Part shown: positions 1 to 9,047 of the stretch, piece by piece
Layout of the letters: each line of letters starts with the position of its first letter
Numbering within the stretch: position 1 is the first letter of the stretch
From: Streptococcus mitis
GTDB taxonomy: Bacteria > Bacillota > Bacilli > Lactobacillales > Streptococcaceae
Direction of reading: 5' to 3'
Length of the DNA: 64,000 nt
Assembly: GCF_001281025.1 (NCBI RefSeq)
Contig: NZ_CP012646.1
Span: 1,842,345-1,906,344 of the forward strand
Translations under genes and position numbers: made by a program
The notes under the pieces: generated by a model
The model's input: only the letters and a program-made list of their open reading frames with translations
Told to the model about the DNA's origin: nothing
Databases searched by the model: none

Positions 1-543
1 AAATAAAAAGGTAAATACTATAATCAGAAAGGCATTCATTATACTTGAAAAAATATTGCCGATATTACTAGTCAGACCGGATAAGAAGGTTATCAAAGCT
101 TGACTAATAGAGCTAGACTGTCCCTGAATTCCTGATACGATAGTTGACAGCATGTCTTTGGTTACAAATTCCGAGCTGTCTAGCAATTTCCCAAGTTGAG
201 TCAGGACTGTTGAAAGGACTGCTCCCAGCTGACTAATAGTCTGAGCAAGGGTTGGAAGCACCAAAACCAAAAGACAGATCACGATTAAGATAAGAGATAG
301 GAAAACAAGCACCATAGCAATCGGACGGCGCAACCCTGCCTTTACCTTCAATTTAACTAAGTACTGTTCAATTTTTTTCATAGGAACATTAAGCACAAAA
401 GCAATGACAGCACCATAAATCAAGGTAGAAGTTACTTCAAAGAGAGATACTGCCCCTGATATAAAGCTTGATGCATTCAGAATTACAAGAGTAACCAGCC
501 CTATAAAAAGTATTAATGGGGTGTATTTTTTTACTAAATTCAT
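1..543 (-). CDS. AI-2E/PerM family transporter, partial
   Basis: Membrane protein of the AI-2E/PerM transporter family. Only its first 181 codons lie here; the rest runs off the left edge. The ATG is the complement of 541-543 and follows an AAGGAG site. The translation opens with two closely spaced membrane segments, a charged turn (MKKIEQYL), another long membrane segment, and then a soluble stretch rich in Ser, Gln and Leu, which is the usual layout of the family. It follows the DUF308 gene by nine bases on the same strand, so the two are probably cotranscribed. The substrate cannot be read from the sequence. Confidence 0.8.
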   Translation of the reverse strand, partial: MNLVKKYTPLILFIGLVTLVILNASSFISGAVSLFEVTSTLIYGAVIAFVLNVPMKKIEQYLVKLKVKAGLRRPIAMVLVFLSLILIVICLLVLVLPTLAQTISQLGAVLSTVLTQLGKLLDSSEFVTKDMLSTIVSGIQGQSSSISQALITFLSGLTSNIGNIFSSIMNAFLIIVFTFLF

Positions 544-552
544 AAATTCTCC

Positions 553-1842
553 TTAATAAACATGTTTAGATACGACTATACTATTTGGTTTTTCAAACTC
601 TCGGTCAAGGTAAGCTTGGTAAGTTCCTGGTGCGATAAATCCTTTGGGTGAGAGGATATCGGTGCCAGCCTGACCGACTATGGTATCAGCCAAGAGCACA
701 CAGTTTGTAGATAAGACAAAGTAGGATTTAAACTTAGATTTGATAAATTTATAAAGTTCCCCATCTGTCTCATGTCTGATTTTATAAGCGTAGGTGTAGT
801 CTTCCTTACCATCACCTGTCATGATTTTATCTGCACTTGGCTCCCATGGAATCGTCAGTTGTTTCAATTCAGCCAACTTTTTCTGAACTGCTTTTTCCAT
901 TTCAGGCGTCAAATCTATCCCATAACCAAAAAGCGTTTTTTGACTCTCACGTTTACATAGGTCAATGTACTTGTCACGATCACAGAAATATAAGACACCA
1001 TCTCCTACCATGCCAAATAAGGTCTCAGAAGACGGATCATAGTTGCCATAAGAAATAACACGGCCTTGATAGCAGATATCCACATGACCAATTGCCGAAA
1101 ACAGAGAGGTCTCAGCTGTATGAACAAAAATTTCAAGCTCCGCTGTCTTACCAGACTTCACCATTCCAAGATGGATATCCTCTCTCTCATCAGCATTTTC
1201 CTGCATGAATTTGTTGATTTTTGCTAAAGTTCTTGCAGGGATGAGAGCGGCTAGGACAATAGGTAAGCTAATTCTAATACGACGTTTGAGATGGTTTTTC
1301 CCAATTTCCCCTTCAAATAAGAAACCGTCACGGATATTGGACAGACCATAAAGGAAAAAATAAGCCCCTAATACAAAGAGTTGAAAGACAGAATTTCCTG
1401 TAGAGGACAAAAGACTAGTCCCACCAAGAAAAACTAGTACGAGTCCATCTAGTAAGAGACGAAAACGAGGTCGAATTTTGTTTTTGCGGTAGAGAACATA
1501 GGTGACAAGGTTAATACTAGCATGAAAAATCTGATAAACTCCAATCACAAGAGCCAAAATATAAATCGGCACATCCGTCGCAAGATTGGAGCCAAGCAAA
1601 TATCCCAGCACTAACAATTTAACCAGTGCAACTCCCAAGGTATCCGTTGACTGGCTTTTTTTGAAAACTCTTAATAGCAAATCTACGACCGTTGCTATCC
1701 AAGCTAAAAACAGAACCAGGCGAATAACTGTTACTGGCAACCAAGTCCCCGTGACCATCAAGATGAGACCTAGCAGAACAAACAAGAACCCCTGAGCAAG
1801 TAATTTCTTACCTGTCAGACCTAAAGATAGAATTTTCGCCAT
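553..1842 (-). CDS. DUF308 (HdeD-like) membrane protein with putative permuted papain-like C-terminal domain
   Basis: A 429-residue protein if translation starts at the ATG at 1842 (AAAGG site 7 bases upstream); an ATG 18 bases earlier lacks one. The first ~210 residues are about six hydrophobic segments in two similar sets, as in DUF308/HdeD proteins. The C-terminal ~210 residues are soluble and contain, in order, GHVDICYQG, a YGNYDP segment, an LTPEMEKAV...L helix and STNCVLLAD. This His-first, Cys-later order matches permuted NlpC/P60 or LRAT-like hydrolases, where that His and the Cys of NC are catalytic. This is inference from motifs; the substrate is unknown. It lies upstream of the AI-2E-type gene in a likely two-gene operon. 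Confidence 0.65.
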   Translation of the reverse strand: MAKILSLGLTGKKLLAQGFLFVLLGLILMVTGTWLPVTVIRLVLFLAWIATVVDLLLRVFKKSQSTDTLGVALVKLLVLGYLLGSNLATDVPIYILALVIGVYQIFHASINLVTYVLYRKNKIRPRFRLLLDGLVLVFLGGTSLLSSTGNSVFQLFVLGAYFFLYGLSNIRDGFLFEGEIGKNHLKRRIRISLPIVLAALIPARTLAKINKFMQENADEREDIHLGMVKSGKTAELEIFVHTAETSLFSAIGHVDICYQGRVISYGNYDPSSETLFGMVGDGVLYFCDRDKYIDLCKRESQKTLFGYGIDLTPEMEKAVQKKLAELKQLTIPWEPSADKIMTGDGKEDYTYAYKIRHETDGELYKFIKSKFKSYFVLSTNCVLLADTIVGQAGTDILSPKGFIAPGTYQAYLDREFEKPNSIVVSKHVY

Positions 1843-2264
1843 ATAAAAACCTTTCAACAATAAAAATTAAACACTCCGATTAAACTGACTAGTAAATAGC
1901 CAACACTACAAACAGCCTGTGCCAGCAACATATGGTGACTAGAAATGACTGTAGTAATGTCACCATCTTGTCTTATGCACTTCTAAAATTTGTTATATTG
2001 ATTAGAAACCAGAGCTTATAAAAACTAGCTAAACTCGAGAGATAGACACAATTGCGACGAAAAAATGTATAACCAATTCAACTTGTTAAGGTAAGAAAGC
2101 ATTATTTCCAATCTATTAATTATTCATCTATTACCTATTATGACACAATATTCCCTATAGTTCAACTTTTTACTTGTTTTTATATTACACGGACTAAAAA
2201 GTTTTCAACAGTTGATTGCATTTGTTTTAATAAGTTTTAACCTTTCTTGGTTAGATAAAAAAAG

Positions 2265-2295
2265 AACCATACAGTTTAGAATCTGTATGGTTTTT
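2265..2295. terminator. Terminator-like hairpin
   Basis: A perfect 10-bp stem (AACCATACAG at 2265-2274 with CTGTATGGTT at 2283-2292) runs into T residues on the plus strand and has A residues on its left, so it could work in both directions. No gene ends close to it now, which fits a leftover of a lost gene. Confidence 0.55.
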
Positions 2296-2410
2296 GCCCC
2301 ACTTTTGTCCCATTTTTAAATCATGACATTGAAAATACCTAAAATCACTTATATTTCAATATTTTTAATTGCTCTCAATATGAAAGTCCTTTCCAAATCC
2401 CTGTAGGGGG

Positions 2411-2470
2411 CATCTAAATACAACAGGAAAAAGCCTTGATTTACTAGGCTTTTTTGTGTATCTGTTCTAC
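2411..2470. repeat. Dispersed terminator-bearing repeat, copy 1
   Basis: Begins CATCTAAATACAACAGGAAA, continues with an AAAAAGCCT...AGGCTTTTT hairpin (2428-2454), and ends with GTATCTGTTCTAC. The same word order with a few changes recurs at 11721-11775. Both copies lie in gene-free DNA next to an HTH regulator operon. Confidence 0.5.
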
Positions 2471-2593
2471 TTTTGTTCTACCAATGGATAGTAAAGATAT
2501 AATTTTGTGAACACCCTTTCCAGACAGCTCTAATCTGATTGCACTTAAAATTTTAAAAAATTTAAAACAAAAGTCTTGCTTTTCTTTTTATTT

Positions 2594-2624
2594 TTGATAT
2601 ACTTGTTCTTGTATCTGATACAAG
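2594..2624 (+). promoter_or_regulatory. Rrf2 promoter with operator palindrome
   Basis: A perfect 17-base palindrome, CTTGTATC-T-GATACAAG, occupies 2608-2624 just downstream of a TTGATA -35-like hexamer (2594-2599), 21 bases before the rrf2 ATG. A near-identical palindrome lies at 3116-3132 before the next gene. The pair is the likely binding site of the Rrf2 regulator, implying autorepression. Confidence 0.75.
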
Positions 2625-2645
2625 TTTATTAAGAGAGGGATTCAT

Positions 2646-3077
2646 ATGGATACAAAATTCTCAGTTGCTTTGCATATCTTAACAATGATTAATGAAAGCA
2701 AGGAAACATTAAGTTCTCAAGCACTAGCTATTAGTGTTGGGACTAACGCTAGTTATATTCGAAAGGTGATTTCCTTATTGAAAAATGCAAATTTGATTCA
2801 TTCCCAGCAAGGAAAAACAGGCTATCAACTCAGTAAGCCTCCAAAGAAAATGACTTTACTAGAGATCTACTATGCTACTCAAGAAATCAATCATATTAGT
2901 TTATTCCCTGTTCATCAAAATAGTAATCCCGATTGTCCCGTTGGAAAACATATCCAAGGAGCAGTTTCACCGCTTTTCGCTAGTGCCGAATCTCAATTAG
3001 AGGAGGAATTAGCAAATCAAACTTTAGAAGATGTCATTGACAATCTATATAAACAAGCCAAACAAGTCCGAAACTGA
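2646..3077 (+). CDS. Rrf2 family transcriptional regulator
   Basis: A DNA-binding regulator of 143 residues, the usual Rrf2 length. The winged helix-turn-helix is in residues 1-65 (SSQALAISVGTNASYIRKVISLL, then the wing QQGKTGYQLSKPP), followed by the long dimerisation helix. Only one Cys is present (NPDCPVG), so the three-Cys iron-sulfur cluster of IscR/NsrR is absent; it is more like the cluster-free YwnA/CymR branch. AGAGGG precedes the ATG. It heads an operon with a quinone-oxidoreductase-like gene, an alpha/beta hydrolase and an SDR, which suggests a response to an electrophile or redox signal. Matching palindromes at 2608 and 3116 suggest it controls itself and the oxidoreductase. Confidence 0.85.
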   Translation: MDTKFSVALHILTMINESKETLSSQALAISVGTNASYIRKVISLLKNANLIHSQQGKTGYQLSKPPKKMTLLEIYYATQEINHISLFPVHQNSNPDCPVGKHIQGAVSPLFASAESQLEEELANQTLEDVIDNLYKQAKQVRN

Positions 3078-3115
3078 TTTGATAACAAGTCAGTTTTTAC
3101 TGGAAATAACATATA

Positions 3116-3138
3116 CTTGTATCAGATACAGGTATAAT
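3116..3138 (+). promoter_or_regulatory. Rrf2 operator plus -10 box before the oxidoreductase gene
   Basis: CTTGTATC-A-GATACAGG (3116-3132), one mismatch from a perfect palindrome and nearly the same as the rrf2 operator, is followed at once by TATAAT (3133-3138). A repressor bound here would cover the promoter core. Confidence 0.75.
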
Positions 3139-3168
3139 AATCATATTAAAAAAGAAAAGAGAAAACAC

Positions 3169-4173
3169 ATGAAAGCCGCACAACACACTACTTATAACAA
3201 AAATAATATCACACTGAACATCACAGAAATCGCTAAACCAAGTATTACAGAAAAAGAAGTTTTAGTTAAAGTCACCGCAGCCGGGGTTAATCCTCTCGAT
3301 AACATGATCTCTCGTGGTGAGGTTAAGATGATTGTTCCTTACAAACTTCCTCAAACTGCAGGTAACGAAGTGGTTGGAATCGTTGAGGCGACAGGTAGAC
3401 AAGTCAAAAATTTCAAAGTCGGAGACCGAGTTTTTGGCCGTCTGCCACTTGATCATATCGGCGCCTTTGCAGAATACGTAGCTGTCGATAGCCAAGCCTT
3501 AGCCAAGGCTCCAGACTATCTATCAGACGAGGAAACTGCTGCTGTTCCTCTTACTGCCTTGACTATCATGCAGGCTCTTGACCTCATGGGCGCTCAAGCT
3601 GGGAAAACGATCTTTATTTCTGGTGGTACTGGAGGAGTTGGTGGAATGGCCATTCCAATTGCCAAGGCCAAAGGTTTGAAGGTCATTATAAACGGTTCTG
3701 GAGATAGTGCTGAGCGTGTGTTGAAACTAGGAGCAGATAGATTTATCGATTACAAAACAGAGGATTATACAAAAACTGTTAGTCAGGTGGATTATGTCCT
3801 CGATACTCTCGGTGGAGCTGAAACTGAAAAACAAATGTCTATCATGAAAAAAGGTGGTCATCTTGTTTCACTTCGTGCCATGCCAAACGGTGCCTTTGCC
3901 AAACGCATGAATCTACCAAAATGGAAACAGATTATTCTAGGCCTAGCAGGTCGCAAATTTGATAAGATGGCGGAAAAATATGGCGTCCACTACCATTTTA
4001 TCTTTGTAGAAAGCAATGGCGCTCAATTACAAGAGGTAGCTGACCTCTTTAGTAAATTAGAAATCAAACCCTCTATCGATACAGTTTATCCATTTGAAGA
4101 GGTAAATAGCGCATTAGACAAGGTCGCTAATGGTCGCTCACGTGGAAAAACAGTCCTCAGCTTTAAGAAATAA
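3169..4173 (+). CDS. NADP-dependent quinone oxidoreductase-like protein (zinc-free MDR family)
   Basis: Cytoplasmic NAD(P)H-dependent oxidoreductase of the medium-chain family, 334 residues. The GroES-like N-terminal half lacks the zinc-binding Cys ligands of alcohol dehydrogenases. The Rossmann motif SGGTGGVGGMA is near residue 150. The typical substrates are quinones or reactive enones. The start at 3169 follows the operator/-10 region and an AAAAGAGAAA stretch; an earlier in-frame start would overlap rrf2 and precede the promoter, so it was not used. The gene is intact, unlike the two genes after it. Confidence 0.85.
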   Translation: MKAAQHTTYNKNNITLNITEIAKPSITEKEVLVKVTAAGVNPLDNMISRGEVKMIVPYKLPQTAGNEVVGIVEATGRQVKNFKVGDRVFGRLPLDHIGAFAEYVAVDSQALAKAPDYLSDEETAAVPLTALTIMQALDLMGAQAGKTIFISGGTGGVGGMAIPIAKAKGLKVIINGSGDSAERVLKLGADRFIDYKTEDYTKTVSQVDYVLDTLGGAETEKQMSIMKKGGHLVSLRAMPNGAFAKRMNLPKWKQIILGLAGRKFDKMAEKYGVHYHFIFVESNGAQLQEVADLFSKLEIKPSIDTVYPFEEVNSALDKVANGRSRGKTVLSFKK

Positions 4174-4186
4174 AAAGGAAAACACA

Positions 4187-5024
4187 ATGTCATATCTTAC
4201 AACTAAAAATCAATACATCACAGTCGACGGGAACAAAATAGCTTATCGCGAACTTAGTAAAAGTAAATCAAAACTACCTCTTCTGATGCTGGTCCATTTG
4301 ACAGCAACTCTCGATAACTGGGATCCTAAACTCTTAGACTTGATTGCTGAAAAGCACCATGTCATTGTAGTCGATCTTCCTGGAGTAGGAGCCAGTCAGG
4401 GCAAAGTTGCTCCGACGATTCCTGGAATGGCTAAGCAGACAATTGACTTTGTAAAAGCGCTTGGTTACGATAAAATCAATCTTCTTGGCCTTTCTATGGG
4501 AGATATGATTGCCCAAGAAATCATCAGAATAAATCCTACTCTAGTCAATCGTTTAATCTTGGCTGGAACAGGACCTCGAGGCGGAAAAGAGGTCGATAAG
4601 GTCACAGGGAAAACCTTTAACTATATGTTTAAAGCGGGACTCGAGCGCATCGATCCTAAACGCTATATCTTCTATAATCATGATGAACAAGGGAAAATTG
4701 AAGCTTTGAAAGTCCTAGGACGAATGGGTTATAAGAACAAAGGAATTTGCGGATAAAGACATGAACCTACCAGGATTCCTAACTCAACTCAAAGCTATTA
4801 AACGTTGGGGAAAAGATTCGCAGGACGACCTTCAATTCATCACCCAACCAACCTTAATCGTCAACGGGGATAAGGGTATGCAGGTTCCAACGGAAAATTC
4901 TTATCACATGCATGAAAAAATCAAAAATAGTAAACTCATCATCTATCCAAATGCTGGCCACGGTTCGATTTTCCAATATGCAGACGAATTTTCAAAAGAA
5001 CTACTGGCTTTCTTGGAGGACTAA
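4187..5024 (+). pseudogene. Alpha/beta hydrolase, single-base frameshift
   Basis: The first frame (4187-4756) carries the alpha/beta hydrolase fold with VHLTATLDNWDP (oxyanion region) and the nucleophile elbow GLSMGD. It then ends ...KNKGICG-stop. Shifting by one base near 4740 restores NKEFADKDMNLPGF, and the second frame continues to 5024 with the acid/His end of the fold (VNGDKGMQVPTENS, PNAGHGSI). The total, 838 bases, is one more than a multiple of three, consistent with a single inserted base. This could be a real mutation or a sequencing error. Intact homologues would be about 278 residues. It follows the oxidoreductase by 13 bases. Confidence 0.85.
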
Positions 5025-5025
5025 T

Positions 5026-5904
5026 ATGGTCAAAACGATTCTGATTACAGGTGCTACTGACGGTATCGGTAAACATTTGGCAAAGAAATTGGCCAGTAAA
5101 GGGCATCATGTCATCCTCCATGGTCGAAATCCCCAAAAACTTGAGCTGGTGCTTCAAGAGGTTCGGGCAGTTTCCTTGAGAGGGAGAGTTTCTAGCTACT
5201 TGGCAGATTTTTCAAAATTAGACGATGTTTATCGATTTGTAGAGGAAATCAAGAGAGAATTTCAAAGTATTGATGTCTTGTTTAACAATGCAGGCCTGTA
5301 TGCCGGAAAAGAACGAAAAGCGAGTGCTGAAAATGTCGAGTTGACTTTTATGCTATCTGTTCTGGTTCCTTATATTTTAACAACTGAGCTAAGTCCCTTG
5401 TTAGAAAAAGCGGCTGACGGCCGTGTCATTAATACTTCTTCCTATATGCATCATTTTGCCAAGGTCAAGGATTTAGACTTTGGATTTGAGAACAACTATA
5501 ATCCCGGATTGGCCTACAATAATTCCAAACTTTACACTATTTGGATGACACGTTATCTGTCCAGAGACTTCTTTTTAAGTGGTTCAAGCATCACCGTCAA
5601 TTCTTACCATCCTGGCTTGATTTCAACCAACTTAGGGAATGATTCCAGTGATGAAAAGACGAAAAAGTCTCTCTTTGGACGCTTGATGAAGTCATTTTCC
5701 AAAAATCTAGACTAGGGAATTAAAACAGGCTACTACCTCACCTTATCAGAAGAAGTCACTGGTTTGACAGGCTATTATTTTGATGAGAAGAAAGTGAAAT
5801 CTGTATCTGAAAAAGGCTATACTTTTGAGAAAGCTCGAGATTTAATCGATTACTGTGATGATAAAATTGAGTTATTTAAACAGAAATCTGCTCTGCTTAA
5901 TTAG
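5026..5904 (+). pseudogene. Short-chain dehydrogenase/reductase, internal stop
   Basis: Classical SDR: TGATDGIG cofactor loop (residues 8-15), NNAG, and the catalytic YNNSK, all in the first 229 residues. An in-frame TAG at 5713-5715 follows KSFSKNLD. The same frame then continues without interruption (GIKTGYYLTLSEEVTGLTGY...) to a second stop at 5902-5904, giving 292 sense codons and the C-terminal part an SDR of this type normally has. A GAG or CAG codon has probably become TAG. The ATG at 5026 overlaps nothing and follows TTGGAGGACTAAT, directly after the hydrolase stop. A 229-residue product might fold but would lack the substrate-closing end. Confidence 0.85.
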
Positions 5905-5910
5905 AAAAAA

Positions 5911-5945
5911 GTTCTCTTTCCATTTTGCTAGAAAGAGAACTTTTT
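5911..5945. terminator. Bidirectional terminator
   Basis: A perfect 10-bp stem, GTTCTCTTTC (5911-5920) with GAAAGAGAAC (5931-5940), has six A residues on the left and five T residues on the right. It lies between the convergent Rrf2 operon and susH and can stop both. Confidence 0.85.
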
Positions 5946-5968
5946 CTTTAGGAGAAATAACTTAATTT

Positions 5969-7288
5969 TTAATCAATTCGTGATAGCTCAGCTGGCACTG
6001 TTAAGTAATAAGTTGCAGTCAAGCTTGCTTCACCTTGATTGACAAAAATCTCGATGGAATTTTTATCTAGAACAACTTCCAATTCTTTAGCTTCAATATC
6101 TACATACCGTCGACTAGTGTCCTTTTCTTCTTCACCTAGAATTTTTTGAACAAGATGGCTACGATCAATGTAAACTTGCTGCGCATTACTGTCATAACCA
6201 AATTCAAGATAATCTGTATCATTTCCTAAGTGGTAATGACAATTTTTATCTATTTGGATTTGATATTGGCCTTTTTTAACAGGGAATTGTCTTAGTTTGC
6301 CATCTTCCAATCTTAGAATTCTAGGTAAAGTCATGGCACATGCCCATTTGTGTTCTTGGTCATGGGTTGGAAGGGTACGCCCCCATGTCTGCATCCAAGC
6401 AATCAGGATAAGACGATTTTGATCATCCAACAATGTTTGAGGCGCATAGAAGTCTTGACCATGATCAATTTCTTGAACTGATTCTGGGATAAAACGTTTT
6501 TCTCCCCAATCTACCTTACCCGTGAACAAAACCGATGAGTTGATGTTATGATATGAGTCTCCCTCACGCTGATAACGCATGGGTGACATAATAAGGCAAT
6601 CTTTCCCATCTAACTCGAAGTAATCTGGGCATTCCCACATAAAGCCTTGATGTTCTACCCCTTTTAAAAAGATGGATTCGAACTGCCATTCTACTAGGTT
6701 ATCGGACCCTAGTAGAACGATACAGCCTACATTATCCTTGTGTTTGGCAGCTACTACGGAGTAATAGCGTCCATCTTTTTCAAAGAGTTTTGGATCACGG
6801 AAATCAGCAGCAATCAACTCATCTGGCAAATCTGCTCCAGTTGCGACTGGATTTTGTTCAATCTTTTCAAAGTGAATCCCGTCATCTGAAAATGCCATAT
6901 TTTGAACTTGACGAACACCTGTTTCTTCTTCGATATGTCCAGTGTACATGAGCCAGAGGCGATCATCCTTGACAATGGCAGAGCCTGAGAAGCAACCATT
7001 TCGGTCATAATCTTGGTCAGGAGCAAGTGCCACTGGCAAGTGCTCCCAAGTCACCAAGTCCTTACTTTTAGCATGTCCCCAGTGCATAGGCCCCCAAACA
7101 CTATTATATGGATAGAATTGATAAAAGAGATGGTATTCTCCACGAAAATAGACAAATCCATTTGGATCATTGATCCAACCAATCTCAGCTGAAAAATGTT
7201 CTTCAGGCTTATATTGAGTATTTACGAGATGTTTATTTTCTGCTATAAAACGATTGGCTTTTTCTACTGTAAATGTTTTATTTATCAT
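5969..7288 (-). CDS. susH: GH32 sucrose-6-phosphate hydrolase / beta-fructofuranosidase
   Basis: Cytoplasmic glycoside hydrolase family 32 enzyme of 439 residues that splits sucrose or its phosphate. The three catalytic motifs are all present: WINDPNG (residues 38-44, nucleophile Asp41), RDP (164-166, transition-state Asp) and EC (219-220, acid/base Glu). There is no signal peptide. It is the last gene of a five-gene cluster with an ABC sugar importer and a LacI regulator, the arrangement of the pneumococcal sus locus. Since the importer delivers unphosphorylated sugar, free sucrose or short fructans are the likely natural substrate. The gene symbol is assigned by synteny. Confidence 0.88.
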   Translation of the reverse strand: MINKTFTVEKANRFIAENKHLVNTQYKPEEHFSAEIGWINDPNGFVYFRGEYHLFYQFYPYNSVWGPMHWGHAKSKDLVTWEHLPVALAPDQDYDRNGCFSGSAIVKDDRLWLMYTGHIEEETGVRQVQNMAFSDDGIHFEKIEQNPVATGADLPDELIAADFRDPKLFEKDGRYYSVVAAKHKDNVGCIVLLGSDNLVEWQFESIFLKGVEHQGFMWECPDYFELDGKDCLIMSPMRYQREGDSYHNINSSVLFTGKVDWGEKRFIPESVQEIDHGQDFYAPQTLLDDQNRLILIAWMQTWGRTLPTHDQEHKWACAMTLPRILRLEDGKLRQFPVKKGQYQIQIDKNCHYHLGNDTDYLEFGYDSNAQQVYIDRSHLVQKILGEEEKDTSRRYVDIEAKELEVVLDKNSIEIFVNQGEASLTATYYLTVPAELSRID

Positions 7289-7297
7289 AAGTATATC

Positions 7298-8143
7298 CTA
7301 TTTTATTCCAGTTCCGGAACCACCCAGACCTTGAACAATATATTTCTGAGCGACTACATAGACCAAAATCAACGGAATCGTTGAAATAGTTAATACAGCC
7401 ATTACCTGATTGATATAAACTGGTTGAGTTGTATTAATAGTTGTAATTGCAACCTGCATTGAAAATTTAGAAGAATCTGTCAAAACCATCAATGGCCAAA
7501 TATAATCATTCCAGCTTGAAATAAATGATAAAACACCAACTGTAGCAACTGCAGGTTTAGACATTGGAAGCATAATTCTAAAGAAAATTCTAACGATACT
7601 TGCTCCGTCCATCTTTGCAGACTCAAGAATCTCTTCTGGAATTGCAATAAAGAAATTCCTAAATAAGTAAATATTAAATACACTCGCCAATCCTGGAATA
7701 ATAACTGCAAGACGATTATTGACCAAACCTAAGGAATTGATAATGGTAAATTGTGGAATTAACACAGTTTCTACTGGAATAATAAGTAAAGCAAGTAAGA
7801 AACCAAACAAAATTTTCTTACCTGAAAAATTTACTTTTGCAAAAGCGAAACCGGCCAGTGCATTGACAATAATAGAACCAATAGCAAACGTTCCAGCATA
7901 AAAAATGCTGTTCCCTAGATATGTAAAAATACTAAAGCGCTCAAATACTTCCTGATAAGGTTTAAACCAATCAGCGGGATTTAAACTTGGTAAGAAGGCT
8001 TGCCAACTAGTCAAATTTTTATAAACATCCGCTTCTGGCTTCATAGCTGAAACTACCATCCAAACCATAGGAAAAAGGAAGAGTCCTGCCAATAAAGTTA
8101 ACAGAATATATTCTAAGATTGTTGTTGGTTTAAATCGTTTCAT
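7298..8143 (-). CDS. susT2: Sugar ABC transporter permease (MalG type)
   Basis: Inner-membrane permease of 281 residues with six hydrophobic segments and the EAA loop (EEILESAKMDGASIVRIFFRIMLP, around residue 190) that docks an ATPase. The ATG at 8143 is preferred over one at 8152: the AAGGAGG lies within the last codons of the upstream permease and would touch the earlier ATG directly, but sits nine bases before the later one. The stop of the upstream gene and this start are one base apart. No ATPase gene is present in the cluster. Confidence 0.88.
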   Translation of the reverse strand: MKRFKPTTILEYILLTLLAGLFLFPMVWMVVSAMKPEADVYKNLTSWQAFLPSLNPADWFKPYQEVFERFSIFTYLGNSIFYAGTFAIGSIIVNALAGFAFAKVNFSGKKILFGFLLALLIIPVETVLIPQFTIINSLGLVNNRLAVIIPGLASVFNIYLFRNFFIAIPEEILESAKMDGASIVRIFFRIMLPMSKPAVATVGVLSFISSWNDYIWPLMVLTDSSKFSMQVAITTINTTQPVYINQVMAVLTISTIPLILVYVVAQKYIVQGLGGSGTGIK

Positions 8144-8144
8144 C

Positions 8145-9047
8145 TTAGTCATCCTCCTTCAGAACGCGACGTTGTACTAAGCTAATCATACCAATTAACG
8201 TTGTAAATACTAAAGCGATTGAGCTAGAATATCCTACAAGACGATCAGTAAAACCTTGTTGATAAATATAGTACACCATAGTAATTGTTGAGTTTAATGG
8301 CCCACCTTGCGTCATAACCATTGGTTGTACAATCAGCTTAAAAGCAGAAATTAAAGTTGTTAACAATACAAACAGGGCTGTTGGTTTTAGTAGAGGCATC
8401 GTGATATAACGAAACTGAGCCCATTTTGAGAATCCATCTAATTCAGCAGCTTCATAGACATCTTGTGGAATATTCTGCATTCCTCCTAAAAATAAAAGCA
8501 TCTGATAACCTGCACCCTGCCAAGCAGAAACAAAAACAATTGCATACATAGCTTGTTTAGGACTAGTCAAGAAAGGTTGAGAAGCAATACCTACCTTATT
8601 TAAAATAGCATTTAATAAGCCACTATTTGGATTTAAAAGATAAAGCCAAAGAATAGAAATAACTACCAAGGACATGACAACTGGAGCAAAAAAAGCCACT
8701 TTAAAAAACATATTCCCTTTGCGCTTTTTATTAACAATCAAAGCCATTCCTAAGGCTGCTCCCAATTGAACTGGAATAATCCAAACAACAAATTTCAACG
8801 TATTCAAGAAGCTCTTTAAGAAAATCGGATCCTTTATTAATCGAATAAAATTTTCAAGTCCAACAAATTTTCTTTCATCTGGTGTCAACAAATAATAATC
8901 TGTAAAAGCGTAATAAATGACCATTCCAACTGGAATTACTAAAAAGATACCTAATAAAATTAAAGCTGGAGCTAAAAAACTATAACCTAGTATGTTATCC
9001 TTTATTTTTTCACGTCTTTTTGTATCCACAACAGTTTCTTTACTCAT
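8145..9047 (-). CDS. susT1: Sugar ABC transporter permease (MalF type)
   Basis: Inner-membrane permease of about 300 residues, with a cytoplasmic N-terminal tail (MSKETVVDTKRREKIKD), six membrane segments and an EAA loop (DVYEAAELDGFSKWAQFRYITMP). An ATG six bases upstream of 9047 touches the AAGGAG site, so the second ATG is chosen. It pairs with the following permease and with SusX to import sucrose-type oligosaccharides. Confidence 0.88.
   Translation of the reverse strand: MSKETVVDTKRREKIKDNILGYSFLAPALILLGIFLVIPVGMVIYYAFTDYYLLTPDERKFVGLENFIRLIKDPIFLKSFLNTLKFVVWIIPVQLGAALGMALIVNKKRKGNMFFKVAFFAPVVMSLVVISILWLYLLNPNSGLLNAILNKVGIASQPFLTSPKQAMYAIVFVSAWQGAGYQMLLFLGGMQNIPQDVYEAAELDGFSKWAQFRYITMPLLKPTALFVLLTTLISAFKLIVQPMVMTQGGPLNSTITMVYYIYQQGFTDRLVGYSSSIALVFTTLIGMISLVQRRVLKEDD

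Larger units (their letters stand above)
1843..2645. other. Intergenic region, no gene; terminator-like hairpins
   Basis: About 800 AT-rich bases without a convincing gene. Two terminator-like hairpins (2265-2295 and 2428-2455) and the Rrf2 promoter/operator at its right end are the only clear signals. On the minus strand near 2290-2325 a frame reads KWDKSGAKT, which resembles the C-terminal end of streptococcal phage or ICE integrases (KWDKSGTK), but the frame is closed just upstream. At most it is a scar of a lost integrated element. Confidence 0.5.

Noticed and set aside
3031..3168. Longer N-terminus for the oxidoreductase, starting inside rrf2
   Set aside because: It would span the operator and TATAAT before 3169; the sequence is not protein-like and the family begins at MKAAQ.
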